NCBI GenBank assembly: GCA_961205875.1
Contig: OY540821.1
Coordinates: 10,850,001-10,914,000, forward strand
Length of the DNA stretch: 64,000 nucleotides
Direction of reading: 5' to 3'
Origin: Sialis fuliginosa
Taxonomy: Eukaryota > Arthropoda > Insecta > Megaloptera > Sialidae
Shown here: piece by piece, positions 1 through 11,147 of the stretch
How the letters are laid out: each line of letters starts with the position of its first letter
Numbering within the stretch: the first letter of the stretch is position 1
The notes under the pieces: model-generated
What the model saw: only the letters and a program-made list of their open reading frames with translations
Told to the model about the DNA's origin: nothing
The model's database searches: none
Position numbers and translations under genes: made by a program

Positions 1-209
1 AAGAGTAATTAATCATCCTGTAACAACCGCAACAGAAACCCCGCGCTTGCCGGTTTCAACGCTAACGTCTCTATAATACCGCATTGTACAGTCGAACATC
101 GATAAAACGATACCAACGATTTATACATTTACAAGATCTACGATTGAATTTTGAATTTTTTTTTCAAATAAATTTAATAAATTTAAAAACGGATGTATGT
201 ATATAGTGT
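1..209. other. AT-rich unannotated DNA
   Basis: No reading frame, repeat end or structured motif that I can support. The first 120 bases are less AT-rich than the rest but match nothing I recognise. Confidence 0.6.
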
Positions 210-408
210 GGATCTTGGCTTCTGGGTGTAAACCGCATCGATTTGGTCGTGTTATCGGCCAAAGTTTCATCACACATTGCAGTATATATCTTCAGGGTTC
301 TTCTGCTCTATTAAAAGAGCCCTGAAAATGTCCATTGCCATGTGTGACGAAATTTCAGAAGATAACACGACCAAATCGACGTGGCTTACACCCAGAAGCC
401 AAGATCCA
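210..408. mobile_element. Penelope-like foldback fragment with two hammerhead-like cores
   Basis: Two arms (about 210-300 and 321-408) are imperfect inverted repeats of each other, ending GGATCTTGGCTTCTGGG and CCCAGAAGCCAAGATCC. Each arm, read outward from the centre, carries a CUGAnGA-like box, a 20-nt spacer that can partly pair, and GAAA: on the minus strand tcttcag at 289-295 with tttc at 265-268, and on the plus strand ctgaaaa at 322-328 with gaaa at 349-352. Inverted terminal copies and hammerhead motifs are known features of Penelope-like retroelements, which is why I assign it there. A related fragment lies at 62020-62140 and a terminal piece at 31085-31135. No reverse transcriptase remains. 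Confidence 0.5.
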
Positions 409-1065
409 TATCAAGACCATCGCGGAAGCCTCAAGACGATGCATATAGTATCATAATATATAGTCGAACACCAACTAAATGTTTATGATTCAAAAAATTT
501 AATGCTGTAGTTTTTTTTTATAAAAGATACTTTTTTTCGGGTGATTTTATTTATTGATCTCTTAATTGAGTTAAATTTATAACTAACCATTTTTTCTAAA
601 ATTTGCAGGTAAACATTTTAAGTTGTTCAATCCCGAGTTCTTACTATAAAAATGCTTTTAGTATAAAAAAAAAGTTTTTCTTTATAATATACGACATAAC
701 CCAATTTTTACTCTTAAAACTAATATAAAATTCTAGTATGTATTATAAAAAAAAATAATTTAGTTTTTCACGACTCAAACGTAGGTATGTATACATAATA
801 TTACAAATATACATTAGCAAAAACCATTTTCATTGATTAAACTTTAAATCTAACACATTTAATCGTAAATTTTCTCATACTGTAGTAAATCGCGTTTAGA
901 TATACGCGTAACTAATGTCTACCCGGAAGGAAGTTGTCCTGTACCATATCTGGACAGCTGTTTTGTGGTCAATGTAGTTTCCTCAAGTGTCGTAACCCGC
1001 CTGTGACATAACCTCCAACTGTTGTGTCGCCGTCGTTGTCGCTTTACCGGAACTAGGCAAAACCG
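409..1065. other. AT-rich unannotated DNA
   Basis: Mostly low-complexity A+T. A more mixed stretch at about 915-1060 (gttgtgtcgccgtcgttgtc and neighbours) is not recognisable as coding or repeat. Confidence 0.55.
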
Positions 1066-1083
1066 ACACACACACACACACAC
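1066..1083. repeat. (CA)n microsatellite
   Basis: Nine CA units, uninterrupted. Confidence 0.9.
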
Positions 1084-1351
1084 TTTGTGAGAATTACATC
1101 ATAGGTCTTTCAAATACAAAGATAATTATTTCACTTGAGTCGATTTTTTTTGAAATATTTGTATACCTGGTGACATAGTACTCTGGAATTACAAATCACA
1201 CGAATTTCAGAATATAATTAAAATATTTATTGTTTAGTTTATTTTCAATTATATTAAATTTTTAAATTGTTTCAATTATTCTTCGAGAAGTAACAGACAC
1301 TTTAAATAAAAATCTTCTTCAAAATGCCAGTTTAATGGGAAAATAGTTTAA

Positions 1352-1665
1352 TGTCCGGTATTATAAAGGAGCTAGCAAATTTGCTAGCTACAAGCACTTT
1401 CAAATGTGGTATTAATTCTGTGATAGTATCTATGGATTAGCTATGAAATTTAGAGCAGTGATTCTTCAATGTTTTGTAACACAGTTGGTAATTCTGACTG
1501 TACAAACTAATTTTCATAATATCGCCACTGTTTTAATACCGTTGGTGTTTACATACCACGCGTGCACGAAACTTGTCAAACATTTCATGAAACTAAAAGA
1601 GAATTGTCAGATAGGTTAGAAACCTCATTTGAAAGTGTTTGCTAGCTCTTTTATAATATCGGACA
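1352..1665. mobile_element. Harbinger-like TIR element, complete (TGTCCGG family)
   Basis: Inverted termini TGTCCGGTATTATAAAGGAG at the left and the complement of a near match at the right, followed inward by the shared block 'gctagc...caagcactttcaaatg'. It is flanked by TAA on both sides (1349-1351 and 1666-1668). A 3-bp TWA duplication is the hallmark of the PIF/Harbinger superfamily, so the assignment is by target site; the element has no coding capacity. Related copies: 5910-6151, 12300 (fragment), 16675-18077, 18909-19156, about 20085 (fragment), and a decayed internal piece near 36310-36430. Confidence 0.8.
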
Positions 1666-1880
1666 TAATTGTTACAATTCATTATATTTTAGTTCTCTGG
1701 CATTAGACTTTAAAATACGGCTTAAGATACATATTTCTCGGGTAGCAGTAAGGCTCACTATATGATAATCAAACAGAAATCGATTCGGGCTGTCAGAACT
1801 CTTACTATGAATATCTCTAGGTAAATCTAGATTTAAGATTACACAATGGGAAATTATCTATATATAGATATATACATATT
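1666..1880. other. AT-rich unannotated DNA
   Basis: No feature seen beyond scattered A+T tracts. A possible CTAGAT-rich patch at 1815-1870 has no interpretation. Confidence 0.5.
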
Positions 1881-2150
1881 ATAAAACAAAGTCCCTCGCC
1901 TCGTCTGTCTGTCTGTGCACAATTTTCTCAGTAACTACTAATCGGATTTTATTTCAGTTTATACTAATGGATAGAATGTTCACGAGGAAGGCTTAAGTGT
2001 ATAATTTGTGTACATTTCATGAAATCGGAAGAAAAACTCGTCGTTAAGGTATTTTCGCGAAAAGTGGAAATAATGTTTAATATGTTTATTACAGATTAAA
2101 TTTATTTCCCCGGGTAACACTGAGTCCAATGGGCTAGTTGTCTTATTTTA
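1881..2150 (+). repeat. Dispersed repeat, CCTCGCCTCGTCTGTCTG family
   Basis: Starts with a cctcgcc / tctgtctgtctg block, continues with 'ttctcagtaactactaatcgg' style sequence and ends near ccgggtaacactgagtccaa before gctagt. The same start, in reverse, is present at 57800-57905, and the same kind of 3' end at 4470-4510. No coding capacity and no target duplication could be defined, so the class is unknown. Confidence 0.6.
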
Positions 2151-2299
2151 ATAGAGAATGTTGAATTGTTTTTATACAGGTAATAAAATCACATCTAGAT
2201 AAATACCTTGAAGTGTGTTGTAAGATAAGATAAAACTAAAGAGAAATTTATTCTAAATTCTAACACGTTTTTTTTAGTTCCATCGGGAAAATCTGAAAT

Positions 2300-2420
2300 C
2301 CTCACGATAAAGTTAGTTGAGTTAGTGACATCGGCGCAAGACTGCAATAAATATGTCTTATATTAGCCGCGGAAGACCGCCAGTTCGAATCCCCGTTGAG
2401 AAAGAGACTTCTTCTTTTTA
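2300..2420 (+). repeat. Possible tRNA-derived SINE head
   Basis: A pol III B-box-like block GTTCGAATCCC lies at 2383-2393, about 65-70 bases after an A-box-like block around 2312-2327 (gttgagttagtgac). Spacing and order fit a tRNA-derived promoter, but the cloverleaf cannot be closed, so this is not a functional tRNA. Only one copy is seen in the window, and the call rests on the two boxes. Confidence 0.35.
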
Positions 2421-3285
2421 CACACTGCTCTATTGGAATTTACAATGCCTTTGGCCCAGGGTATCTTTTTCACACTAGTACGGAATCAACACTTGTTGGA
2501 GAGAGACAGAACGTACAAACAGATAGCTTTTGTTTTGTTCCGTATAACAATGTTCATTCTGCAATAATGTAACCGTATTATCTTGTCTTTGTGTAAAAGA
2601 TTCCTTTTTCTTATTTTCTCTAAGCCAATTTTCCGCTAATTTTTTTTTATCACAAATTGACTTGTGCATTATTTCATATTTTATATGAAATTCATCAAGT
2701 ATAATGTGTTGCAATTTAAAACAATTTAGCTATATATTATTTAAAGTTATTCACTTCAAACAAAGAAATATTAAAATGTAGGAACTCTGAAATACAGCTT
2801 TGAACATAAAATAATTTTTTCATTATATTTTATTCATTCTACGGAAATTCAATATGTTTCCGTCTTTTAACTTGGCCACTCATTTTATTAATGTATTAAT
2901 GATTCAGCATACAGTAAAGGTTCAAAATCAGTTTGGGGGTGAATGAAACCCCAGTGAAATTATCAGTGTAAAAAAAATTCGTTTAATAATTAATAAATTT
3001 ATTTATTATTATTTAACATAATTTTGCATGTTTCTTTACCTATAGATATAGTGAGGGCAGTGGTTTAAGCCAAGTGGGGGGGGGGGGGGTTAACTTAACA
3101 TAGCATTCATAATTTTTTCTTTCTTTTTTAACTGCAAATATTTTTTCAATGGGACTTAATTTTTCTTTTGCACTTCGAGCCTCATGATGTATAACGTATA
3201 AGTACTGACTATCTATGTATATTTATGAATTTAAAATTACCATACCTCTACTTTTTAATATAAATTAACGTTATTTATATATAAA
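2421..3285. other. AT-rich unannotated DNA with a G14 tract
   Basis: Low-complexity A+T with a G14 homopolymer at 3076-3089. The short open frame at 2475-2714 on the minus strand shows no recognisable protein. Confidence 0.5.
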
Positions 3286-3287
3286 TA

Positions 3288-3475
3288 GCTGTTACCTGCG
3301 ACTTCGTTCGCGTGGAATTGGTATTTTTTAATCTACTCAAGTTCTCGAGGTACAGAGTAGCCTATGTCCTTCCTCAGAATGCAATCTATATTCCTGCCAA
3401 ATTTCACCAAGATCGGTTCAGCAGTTTAGCCGTTAAAAGTTTACAAGCAGAGTTACTTTCGTATTTTTAATAATA
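3288..3475 (-). repeat. Dispersed repeat, GTCGCGGGTAACAG family
   Basis: Reverse copy of a family seen six or more times in the window. Diagnostic blocks (reverse complement) are gaaccgatcttggtgaaatt, a 'gcattctgaggaaggacata' block and an end reading cacgcgaacgaagtcgcagg then taacagct. Other copies: 13473-13730, 27425-27705, 29025-29216, 45955-46085, 46105-46432. This repeat is widespread in lepidopteran DNA; its class is not clear from sequence alone. Confidence 0.7.
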
Positions 3476-3900
3476 TAAATTAATAAAATAATAAATAGTA
3501 TTTATGTATGACAATGTATGTACAATAAACATAAGGAAGAATAATTATTATTATTTAATTAACCCGTTTAATAATAAACTTTTTATTTCCAATGGAAAAA
3601 TGCAACAAATTCAATGAAGCAGTTATTTGTTTTCATTTTACAAATTCCATCCAATATTAGATGTACACTTGTGAAAACATTTTTACATAGCTGTAATAAC
3701 AGAAACTGGAAAGTAGATTCAAGTGTATGTACAAAAACATACAAACAAATATGTAAACATACTTTATAAATTCTGATGTTTGCATTGTCACCATTGCATT
3801 ATTGTGAATGTGATAAAAATGTAAATAGACATAAAAACTTTGTCTTTTTCATGACAGAATTTATAATTATAATTTATAATATTATAAATATTATATTATT
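3476..3900. other. AT-rich unannotated DNA
   Basis: Nothing recognisable; strongly A+T with runs of tataat. Confidence 0.55.
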
Positions 3901-3904
3901 ATAT

Positions 3905-4245
3905 CTATATATAAAAAATAATTTTCGTTTGTATGAGGCTTAAAGACTCAGAAATTATTAAACCGATTTCAATGCTGTTTTTACCTATAGTTGAATAAAT
4001 TTTCTGTTCATGTTCGTGACTTAATATTTTATGATTTAAGATTTAACATCAACAGACTAAAAAAATCTTCTTTTGTTTCCATGATGAGCATATAACTGTT
4101 ATTTATGTAAAAACATAGTAGCCATTCAATAAAAAATTAAATAATTTACAAGAATTAATTTTATTTAATTTATGTCACTATGAGCCCATCTCTTTAAAAT
4201 ATTTTGTCGAATAATTGGATGATTTTTCTAAGAAACGTAAAATAT
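3905..4245 (+). repeat. Dispersed repeat paired with 30635-30995
   Basis: Blocks 'cgtttgtatgaggctta', 'accgatttcaatgctgtttt', 'taagatttaacatcaacaga' and 'aattggatgatttttc' occur in the same order, on the opposite strand, at 30635-30995. The two copies are diverged but collinear over about 330 bp. A third piece may lie at 28915-29015. Class unknown. Confidence 0.65.
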
Positions 4246-4249
4246 TGAA

Positions 4250-4515
4250 ATTCATTATGATTTTTGTAAACCTATTTATTTTTTTTCATACAAATTCTAA
4301 CTGCTCAACGGATTTTATTCCGGTTATCACAAATGGATAGGTTAGGTTTGGGTGTATAATTTGTGGATATTTTTTGTTTTCATTAAGTCGGAAAAAAACA
4401 AAATTGTGGGCATGTTGGGTGGGTATGCCGGATCGGCATGTTGAATATTTAAGGTCACTTTGATTTTGTGCATATTAACCCGGGTAAGACTAGGTCCAAT
4501 GCGCTAGTAATATAT
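4250..4515 (+). repeat. Dispersed repeat fragment ending CCGGGTAAGACTAGGTCC
   Basis: Shares 'ctgctcaacggattttattc', a 'ggataggttaggtttgggtgt' block and a terminus near ccgggtaagactaggtcca then gcgctagt with the element at 1881-2150. Contains a small hairpin around 4428-4440 (tgccggatcggca). Confidence 0.55.
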
Positions 4516-4870
4516 AATATATAATATTAATTATTATAATGATTTATACATATAATACAGACTTATAATTTTAGTATTGAAAATAATGAATTGTAATATT
4601 ATTTGGTACAATTTAAATACAACAAAATTCTCTTGGATTATATTTATCCTAATTACAAAAATATGCAATTTAATCTAATAATAAAGACTTTAAAGAAGGA
4701 ATGGTATAATTAAGTTAACAATTCTGTTCAGTATGAAAAAAAATGAATTAATTTATTCTACGCTTCCCGTTGAATTCTGCTGGGATCCATACAAACTACA
4801 CTGAATGTCTTACTCAAATATTTTACATAAAAATGTGAGGTTTAGGCTGCATGTGTGCGCACAATTGTCA
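4516..4870. other. AT-rich unannotated DNA
   Basis: Alternating taatat sequence; no supported feature. Confidence 0.55.
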
Positions 4871-4871
4871 C

Positions 4872-5022
4872 CAGGAGCGTAGCAATATATTTTAAAATTC
4901 TATTTATTAATGTGTAATCATATCTGTAGCAAGATAGGAAAATACCATGGAAATTAAATTTGCTCGTTTATACGTTGGGTTATATTTTAGGGGGGTGCCC
5001 TATTTGCCCCCCCCCCCCCTAG
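4872..5022. mobile_element. hAT-like terminal fragment with C13 tract
   Basis: Begins CAGGAGCGTAGCAATAT, resembling the CAGGGGCGTAGC termini of hAT elements (compare 52947). The opposite end and target duplication were not found. A C13 run at 5007-5019 lies inside. Confidence 0.35.
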
Positions 5023-5909
5023 GGTTTAATAAAGAAATTCTAAAGATATAGTTTTAATATCCGATGTAAAAAATATAATAATAACATTGTTAGTTCCTAA
5101 GATATGATCAATTTCCACTGTGTTACCCCCATTCATTGTACCTGCCCTTCTATCTTCATGACATATAGTACGATAATATATACATCACAAAACCGGAAAT
5201 AGTTTTATTTATCACCCACAGCACATAGTTGTTATTTTATATCCAGTTAACAACTGTTATAATTTCACCTGCATTATTTATAGGGGGGTATGGTTTCTGT
5301 AAAATATTTATGTTTTTTCCCCTACATTTTGATTTATGGTTAAAAGCACGCTATATTATTATTCAACCTTATAAGTAAATTATTTATCTTTTAAAATATT
5401 AAACTAACATTAGATGGATTTAAATATAGTTTTTAAATTTTAAACATTTTTAATTTATATAATAAATAACATTAATGAAAAACCATCGTTCAATTGATTT
5501 ATTATAACATGAATTTATTTAAATTTAATACCGTTATAAACATATGCAAATGAAGGAAGATTTACAGCAGCTATTTAGTTGTCGTTCAGTTAATTGAGTC
5601 TGTTTGTATCCTAAGTAAAAATTAATTGTAGCACGCGATGGGCTAAGTCAAAAATGAATTAAATAATACCTATATTAAATTACATATTCTCACGAACATA
5701 TGTTAATAATTCAGAAGTCATAGCGACCGATTGTAAACTATAAAAAAGAGCCAAGAAAAATTTCCACTTTTGATTTGTAATAGTTAACTACTGTATTAAA
5801 AACCAGGTAAAACTTTCTAAAAATTTAGATCGAAAATCTAATTAAATTTCTATCAAAAAACCACCAGAAAAACTATTTTTATATTTACCTATTTTGGCTT
5901 TTTACATAA
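5023..5909. other. AT-rich unannotated DNA
   Basis: No reading frame or repeat end that can be supported. A ggggggtat block at 5281-5290 may be a decayed remnant of the G-rich dispersed repeat seen at 13740 and 50170. Confidence 0.5.
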
Positions 5910-6151
5910 TGGCCGGTATTATAAATAATACTATCGAGCCAAAGCTATAAAATATAAATGAGAATCTAATGGTTTTTATGAATGACCTTGATGCATGCGC
6001 GTTAAGTAGAAATCAGCATAGTCATAATTAGTTGAAGTGTCACTGCTCTAAATTCCATAACTAATCCATAGATACTAGTACAGTAATAATACCCCATTTG
6101 AATGTAATTGCTAGCTAACAAATTTTGTTAGGTCCTTTATAATACCGGACA
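5910..6151. mobile_element. Harbinger-like TIR element (TGTCCGG family), short copy
   Basis: Termini TGGCCGGTATTATAAA and its inverted partner ending CCGGACA. Flanked by TAA at left (5907-5909) and TTA at right (6152-6154), consistent with a mutated TWA duplication. Internal sequence is inverted relative to the copy at 1352-1665 (the shared 'ctaatccatagatact' block lies near the right end), so this copy sits in the opposite orientation. Confidence 0.75.
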
Positions 6152-6154
6152 TTA

Positions 6155-6710
6155 AAGTAGTAATAATCAATTTTATTTAAAAACTACGAACAATGAAATA
6201 TAAAATCGTTGGTCTACCATGGATGTTTATAGCTTAAGAATACGCGGAGATGAGGGGGTGGGGGTTGGGGAGTAAAATGGTTCCGGCAGCACCACGCCAC
6301 TGACCGCAAGTTAAACACACCCCCGTGCGCAATATCCGTACACACACATACACACACTCGCCGAGATGAGAATATCGCACTGTGCGGCTGAAGTTTGTGG
6401 TCAAATCAGCACACACACACACACACAAATAAAACAAACAGAGATCACAATAGCCGTTATTAAATTCAAAACTCTGCGTCTTTGTTTTTGTTTTGGCTGT
6501 CTCATTTGCTATTTTGTCTTTTGCATTTGTAAATATGAAAACAATTGAATTTATGATATGAGTAAAGGCGCACCATAGATTTACAATATAATTGTGCAAT
6601 GTTATTATTGCACAATTTTATTGAAACATACCCTACGCCTACACGTTCAATTATATTGAGTCTAAAACTATTCGCGTCAATGGTCACGTTCACGACTGAC
6701 CAAAAACAAA
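6155..6710. other. Unannotated DNA with CA repeats
   Basis: Contains two CA-rich microsatellites (about 6341-6358 and 6408-6426) and a mixed-composition stretch at 6240-6340. Open frames at 6234-6599 (-) and 6366-6548 (+) translate these repeats and are not genes. Confidence 0.5.
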
Positions 6711-7002
6711 CTTTGATTGGTTGATTCATGGAATATCTGGTGGAATGTACCAGAAATTTAAAGAATGTCATTTTTTAAGCGTGTAAGGAAGTGAGAAAAA
6801 AGTAACCAGAAAGAGATAGAAACGAGTGTTCTGGCAGAAACGCTCAACATGAAGTGAACATAAAAGTTTTTTCGTTAGCCTAGTCACTAGTTTCTATCTC
6901 TTTCTAGTTACTTCTTTCTCACTTCCTTACACGCTTAAAAAATGACATTCTTTTAATTTCTGGTACATTCCACCAGAAATTCCATGAATCAACCAATCAA
7001 AG
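6711..7002. mobile_element. Foldback element with ~110-bp inverted arms
   Basis: Left arm 6711-6822 and right arm about 6890-7002 are inverted repeats with only a few mismatches over about 110 bases, separated by a loop of about 65 bases. Landmark blocks are ccaatcaa at the outer edge, ggtacattccacc in the middle and agtgagaaa near the loop. No target duplication was identified with confidence. Transcription would give a long hairpin RNA. Confidence 0.75.
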
Positions 7003-7911
7003 CTGGTTGTTACGTTTTTTCCGTGGGAGCAACATGTGTAATGATCAAAATTTGGCTGCAGCTGGGCTGTTGATTTTGCTGGCAAAACAAAAAAAAATTG
7101 GTTAAAGAATGGTTGAAAAAAGGATAGTTTACACTCACTTAGTTTGACTAAAAAACATTGCGCTACAGATGACACAGTGAAAAAATATGACGCAATAAAA
7201 TTTAAACTTGCTCAAACTTTTGTTAAATCATTGCGTAATTTTCAGTGGAAAACATAAGTAAAAAAAACTGCTCTTTATATTTTTTAAGAAAATTAATGAA
7301 TTTTTAAGATTGTGTCGTTTTTGAGAAATAAATTCTTGGAGAAATTTCAGACAGATAAAAAGCAATTATTTTAGTTATCAAAAAAAAAAAATTTCCGCTG
7401 GTCCTGCTAACTTCTTATCAGTTGAATAAAATCATATTCCCAAAAAAAAGTCAGTAACAAAATGAGCAAAGCAAACAACAATCTGTTACCAACCGAAAAC
7501 AAAAATGTGTTATTTCCTATTCACAACAAAACATTTTTATTTCAATAAAACATCCCGCAAAACAAACAGGCAGTAAATTATTCCAGCGCGAACAAAATCC
7601 TGCATAATTTCACCGAAAATTCATCCATATTTAAATCGAGCCGCATTCGTTATCTGCAGAAGCGCAAAACAATCGTTTTATGGAACACCTTTCACAGCAC
7701 GAACGTGTGTTTTTCTAGCTTGCATTTACATGGAATAAGTTCGGACATGTTTTTTGTTACTGTAATATAATATATAATTATTTAAATCATTTTGATATGT
7801 ATGCGAGTAATTTACATATTATCAGTGAAGTGACAATGTCTGTATACGTTTATATAACCGATTTTGCAGGAGAAATTAACACTTTTATGTATACAATACA
7901 TATATGTATAA
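7003..7911. other. AT-rich unannotated DNA
   Basis: No supported feature. Frames at 6927-7175 and 7812-8012 (-) have no recognisable product. Confidence 0.5.
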
Positions 7912-8356
7912 CAGTGGCGTGGCGTGAAATTTTTAATAAGGGAAGCGTATTTTGTCAATCCTCCCCCTCCTATTAACAAAAAAAAACTAGTTATGAAACA
8001 CCTTAAGTTCAAGCTTTTACTTTTTCAAATAAATTCTTATTATTGTGTTTTTTTTTTATGTTTATGAGTCGATATTTCTACGACGAGTTGAAGTTTACTG
8101 CAGGAAATTTCAACTCGTCATACAAATATCGACTAAAATTCAAAAACATAAGACGTAGAAGTATTATAGTTTTATAATTGAGCGTGTAAATTAATATTAA
8201 ATGCTATTTTTGATTAAAATGTTTGAGTTGCGCATAGATGAATATTCTAATAATACTTTTAAATTAATTATCAACTGAAAACACAGATTTGTATTAATTT
8301 TCCCATAAAGTAAGGGAATCACTGCTTCCCCTGCTTTCATGGACGCTTCGCCACTG
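7912..8356. mobile_element. hAT MITE (CAGTGGCG family), exact 8-bp duplication
   Basis: Termini CAGTGGCGTGGCGTGAAA and ...TTCGCCACTG are inverted; the flanks carry the identical 8-mer ATGTATAA at 7904-7911 and 8357-8364, the length expected of hAT insertion. The interior has a 68-bp hairpin (about 8068-8135) with arms starting gtcgatatt / aatatcgac. A larger relative with a much longer palindrome in the same place is at 16795-17888. Non-coding. Confidence 0.9.
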
Positions 8357-8362
8357 ATGTAT

Positions 8363-8510
8363 AAGGTACTAGCACCAGTCTTGGCCGCTTTAAGAGCAAG
8401 GTAGACTGTTTTTTGTGATTTTCTCATAAACTTATGTTACTAGTAAAACAAATAACTCTTGAATAAATCAATTTAATTACTTAATCATTATTTAATTAAT
8501 GGAGTCGTAG
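8363..8510 (+). mobile_element. GGTACTGG-family TIR element, left-end fragment
   Basis: Starts AAGGTACTAGCACCAGTC then ttggccgctttaagagcaag, the left terminus of the family that is complete at 11148-11652. Its first two bases lie inside the target duplication of the preceding hAT element, so the hAT element inserted at its very edge. The sequence breaks off before the right terminus. The tail 'attatttaattaatggagtc' also follows the complete copy near 11680. Confidence 0.7.
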
Positions 8511-9279
8511 TCGGTACATTTCTTCTGTTTAGTTAAATATAATTGTCCTTCATATTTTCTTATACTTAAGTTTATATTTCTATAAAAAATTAAAATGTAT
8601 AGTTCAAATTGAATTTTTTTCTAGAAATATCATATAATTTACTAATCAAAAAGCCCTCGTAGAATAATGCCGAAATTAAAAGAAAAAATAATTAACGTTA
8701 GATTGTTTCAAACCAAACATTTGATCAATAAACCATATTACAACCCTTCCAAATGTAGTTAGGCGAGACCCATACATATATACATTTACTCTATATCAAG
8801 TATCTATACTTCCAATATTAGCAACAATTCAATTCAAATCTTGTGGAAACCGACACGGCCGATTAACAGCCCGGGCGTCGAACGAAGATAGAGTAGAAAA
8901 TAGAGAGAGTTATGTAGTGAACAACGGTCTAGCAAACAGGAGGGGGGGGGGGTATACTCCAGGAGAACTATTTAACACATTTCATTCGGAATTTAATGCG
9001 TCCTTGCAAAACCCAGATGCGAACACAATATAGTATTTGCATGTGCATTGGGAGAAAGACTAGAATTTAGTGATGCCTTATTGGAGTCTGCCGGTTTTAG
9101 ATAGTTAACGCGATATAGGGCCGCGTCTGGGCCCGAAGCCCGGGACCCGAAACTTTCAGCACGCTGAGCATTAACTCAATAGTTTTTGTCAGTTGGTTTG
9201 AGCGAACACAAGTAAAACAATATCCGACAACTTGTTCATCCGTTAACGCTTGGTCGTTATAGTTTCCTTGCTCTTGCAG
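8511..9279. other. Unannotated DNA with a GC-richer stretch
   Basis: Between about 8840 and 9260 the sequence is less AT-rich and not repeated elsewhere here, with a G11 run at 8942-8952 and a block gggcccgaagcccggg at 9128-9143 that can form a small hairpin. It might be a regulatory or exonic remnant, but no splice-bounded frame is convincing. Confidence 0.4.
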
Positions 9280-9315
<36 letters not shown>

Positions 9316-9338
9316 ATGTGTGTGTGTATGTGTGTATA
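9280..9338. repeat. (TG)n microsatellite, interrupted
   Basis: Fifteen or so TG units followed by imperfect TG/GA units. Its translation on the other strand gives the HTHTHT run of an apparent 124-codon frame, which is therefore spurious. Confidence 0.9.
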
Positions 9339-10013
9339 TGATAAACTGATAGATAAAGTATCTGCACATAAATGTATGAAAAATATTTAATATTAAAAAA
9401 AAAATGAGACCAAAATATAAAAAAGAGTATTTTCTTTTATTCATTTTACCCATTCGGAAAAAATGATTCATATTATATTTAATTTTTTTTTAAACATTTC
9501 GAAGGAATTTTTTGGTAATATGTAGAATAAAAATTGTAGTTTCTTTTCTTAAAAATTGCACGAGCTGAATATTGTGGTAACTCGGGGAGCCCCATCAAAA
9601 GTTGAATTTTATGAATTTTTTTTTCATGTTTACAAAAATACAGATATCAAAAATAATGTTGCTGTTTTAGATTTACTATAAAATACCCAACTATAATTGC
9701 TTTAGTATCAGCTTCAATTGTTTATCAAGAATCGCTGTAGTTTTTAAATATGAAAAAATACAGTTTTGCTATTTTTCGTAATTTGCTTTGAAAATCATAG
9801 TTTTGGCTCTAACACGTAAATAAAATAAAAAAAAAGATGAAAAAAATTCAAAAAGCTGATCAGATCCGGCCCTTAAACAATTATTATTAATTATGTTAAT
9901 TCAAAATGATGCCAAGAGATTTTTGTTCTTAAAAATAAAATAATGTTTTTACAAAATAACTTTTATTCCATCCCGCTTTATATTTCAGAATTATATATGT
10001 TGGTGACTTCTAC
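9339..10013. other. AT-rich unannotated DNA
   Basis: Poly-A and poly-T rich; no supported feature. Confidence 0.55.
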
Positions 10014-10350
10014 CTTATCTATATCTATAATATATATAAAGCGCAATGTCTCTCTGTCTGTCTGTCCATTAGTGTGCTAACCATTTATCCGATTTACGTG
10101 TTTTTTTTTAATTCTTAGATATATTCTTTACGTTAGGTAACATAAGGAATAAGCAGTGACGATAGTAGTAAATTAAGTCGGAACAAAATTTACCTCAAGC
10201 AATTTGCAATACGCTGTCTAAACCGTTAATTATTGAACAATATTATGTAGTAAAGAATTGTGTTGTAAAATAATTCAACTATATTTTTCAAAAATCCTAA
10301 ACAATAATTCCATAGTCCACGCAAACGAAACCGCGGGCACAGCTTATAGT
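10014..10350 (+). repeat. Dispersed repeat ending GAAACCGCGGGCACAGCTTA
   Basis: Starts atataaagcgcaatgtctct with ctgtctgtctgtc and ends with the terminus named in the call. A type common in lepidopteran genomes. Its internal segment around 10120-10160 (reverse complement 'cgtcactgcttattcctta') matches the monomer of the tandem array at 28092-28530. Confidence 0.65.
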
Positions 10351-11147
10351 TAGATAATAAATAAAAATAAAATTCAATTGTAAATATTTGTTACCATTTC
10401 AGTATTTTTTAGGCAATGAGCATACTAATGACTTCAATATTATAATATTAAATATAACACACACAAAAATCCCCTATTCCATATACAATATCTGACACGA
10501 AACTTGATTTCCTGATAAACAAAAAACAAACCCCACAAACGCAAAATCAACATCGCTCAAACAAATAACTGAAAATAGCAATTTAAAACATTTATGTAAT
10601 TCAATAAGCCACACGCACTGCAACAACTCCAAATAATTTCCTCAATTTCCATAGTATCTACTTTCTATTATCGGTTGAACTCACCCCCACCCACTACCCC
10701 CTATCGTTTACCACCCTAAAGTTCGCGATGTACGCTAGCGGGGTTTCGTGCATCGGAAAACCGAGATATTTGCGTCAATTATCCGGTATTTCTATTTATC
10801 TATCCACTTGACTCCTGATCTATGGTTATGTTAAAATAGATCACGTGTGCTGTGCTTTATCGGTAATATAGAGAACGATATGTAGGTTAAAGGGATCATA
10901 TACCGGGTGTTCAAAATAACATTTATATTTCAATAAGTAAAATATTAACAGACAAACTTTTTAGACAGTTTGAAGGACACAATATCAACCTTAACATATA
11001 TCGTAAAATAAAAATACTTTTATAATATTGATAAGTATGTATATCTAATGTAAGTATTGTATGATATTGACAGCTCTGCTTGTACCAAAAATCAGTAATT
11101 ATCATATATATTCTTCTATTCATTGATTTACAAATGATAATTAATAA
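10351..11147. other. AT-rich unannotated DNA
   Basis: Includes a mixed-composition stretch at about 10680-10810 and a possible TIR start ATACCGGGTGTTCAAAATAA at 10900 whose partner was not found. Confidence 0.45.

Noticed and set aside
2300-2400. tRNA gene
   Set aside because: A B box and a possible A box are present, but acceptor and anticodon stems do not pair; kept only as a SINE-like head.
6234-6599. 121-codon open frame on the minus strand
   Set aside because: It spans two CA repeats and reads VCVCV-type sequence; compositional artefact.
9097-9471. 124-codon open frame on the minus strand, the longest in the window
   Set aside because: Its centre is the translation of a TG microsatellite (HTHTHT) and its ends are AT-rich; no domain is recognisable.
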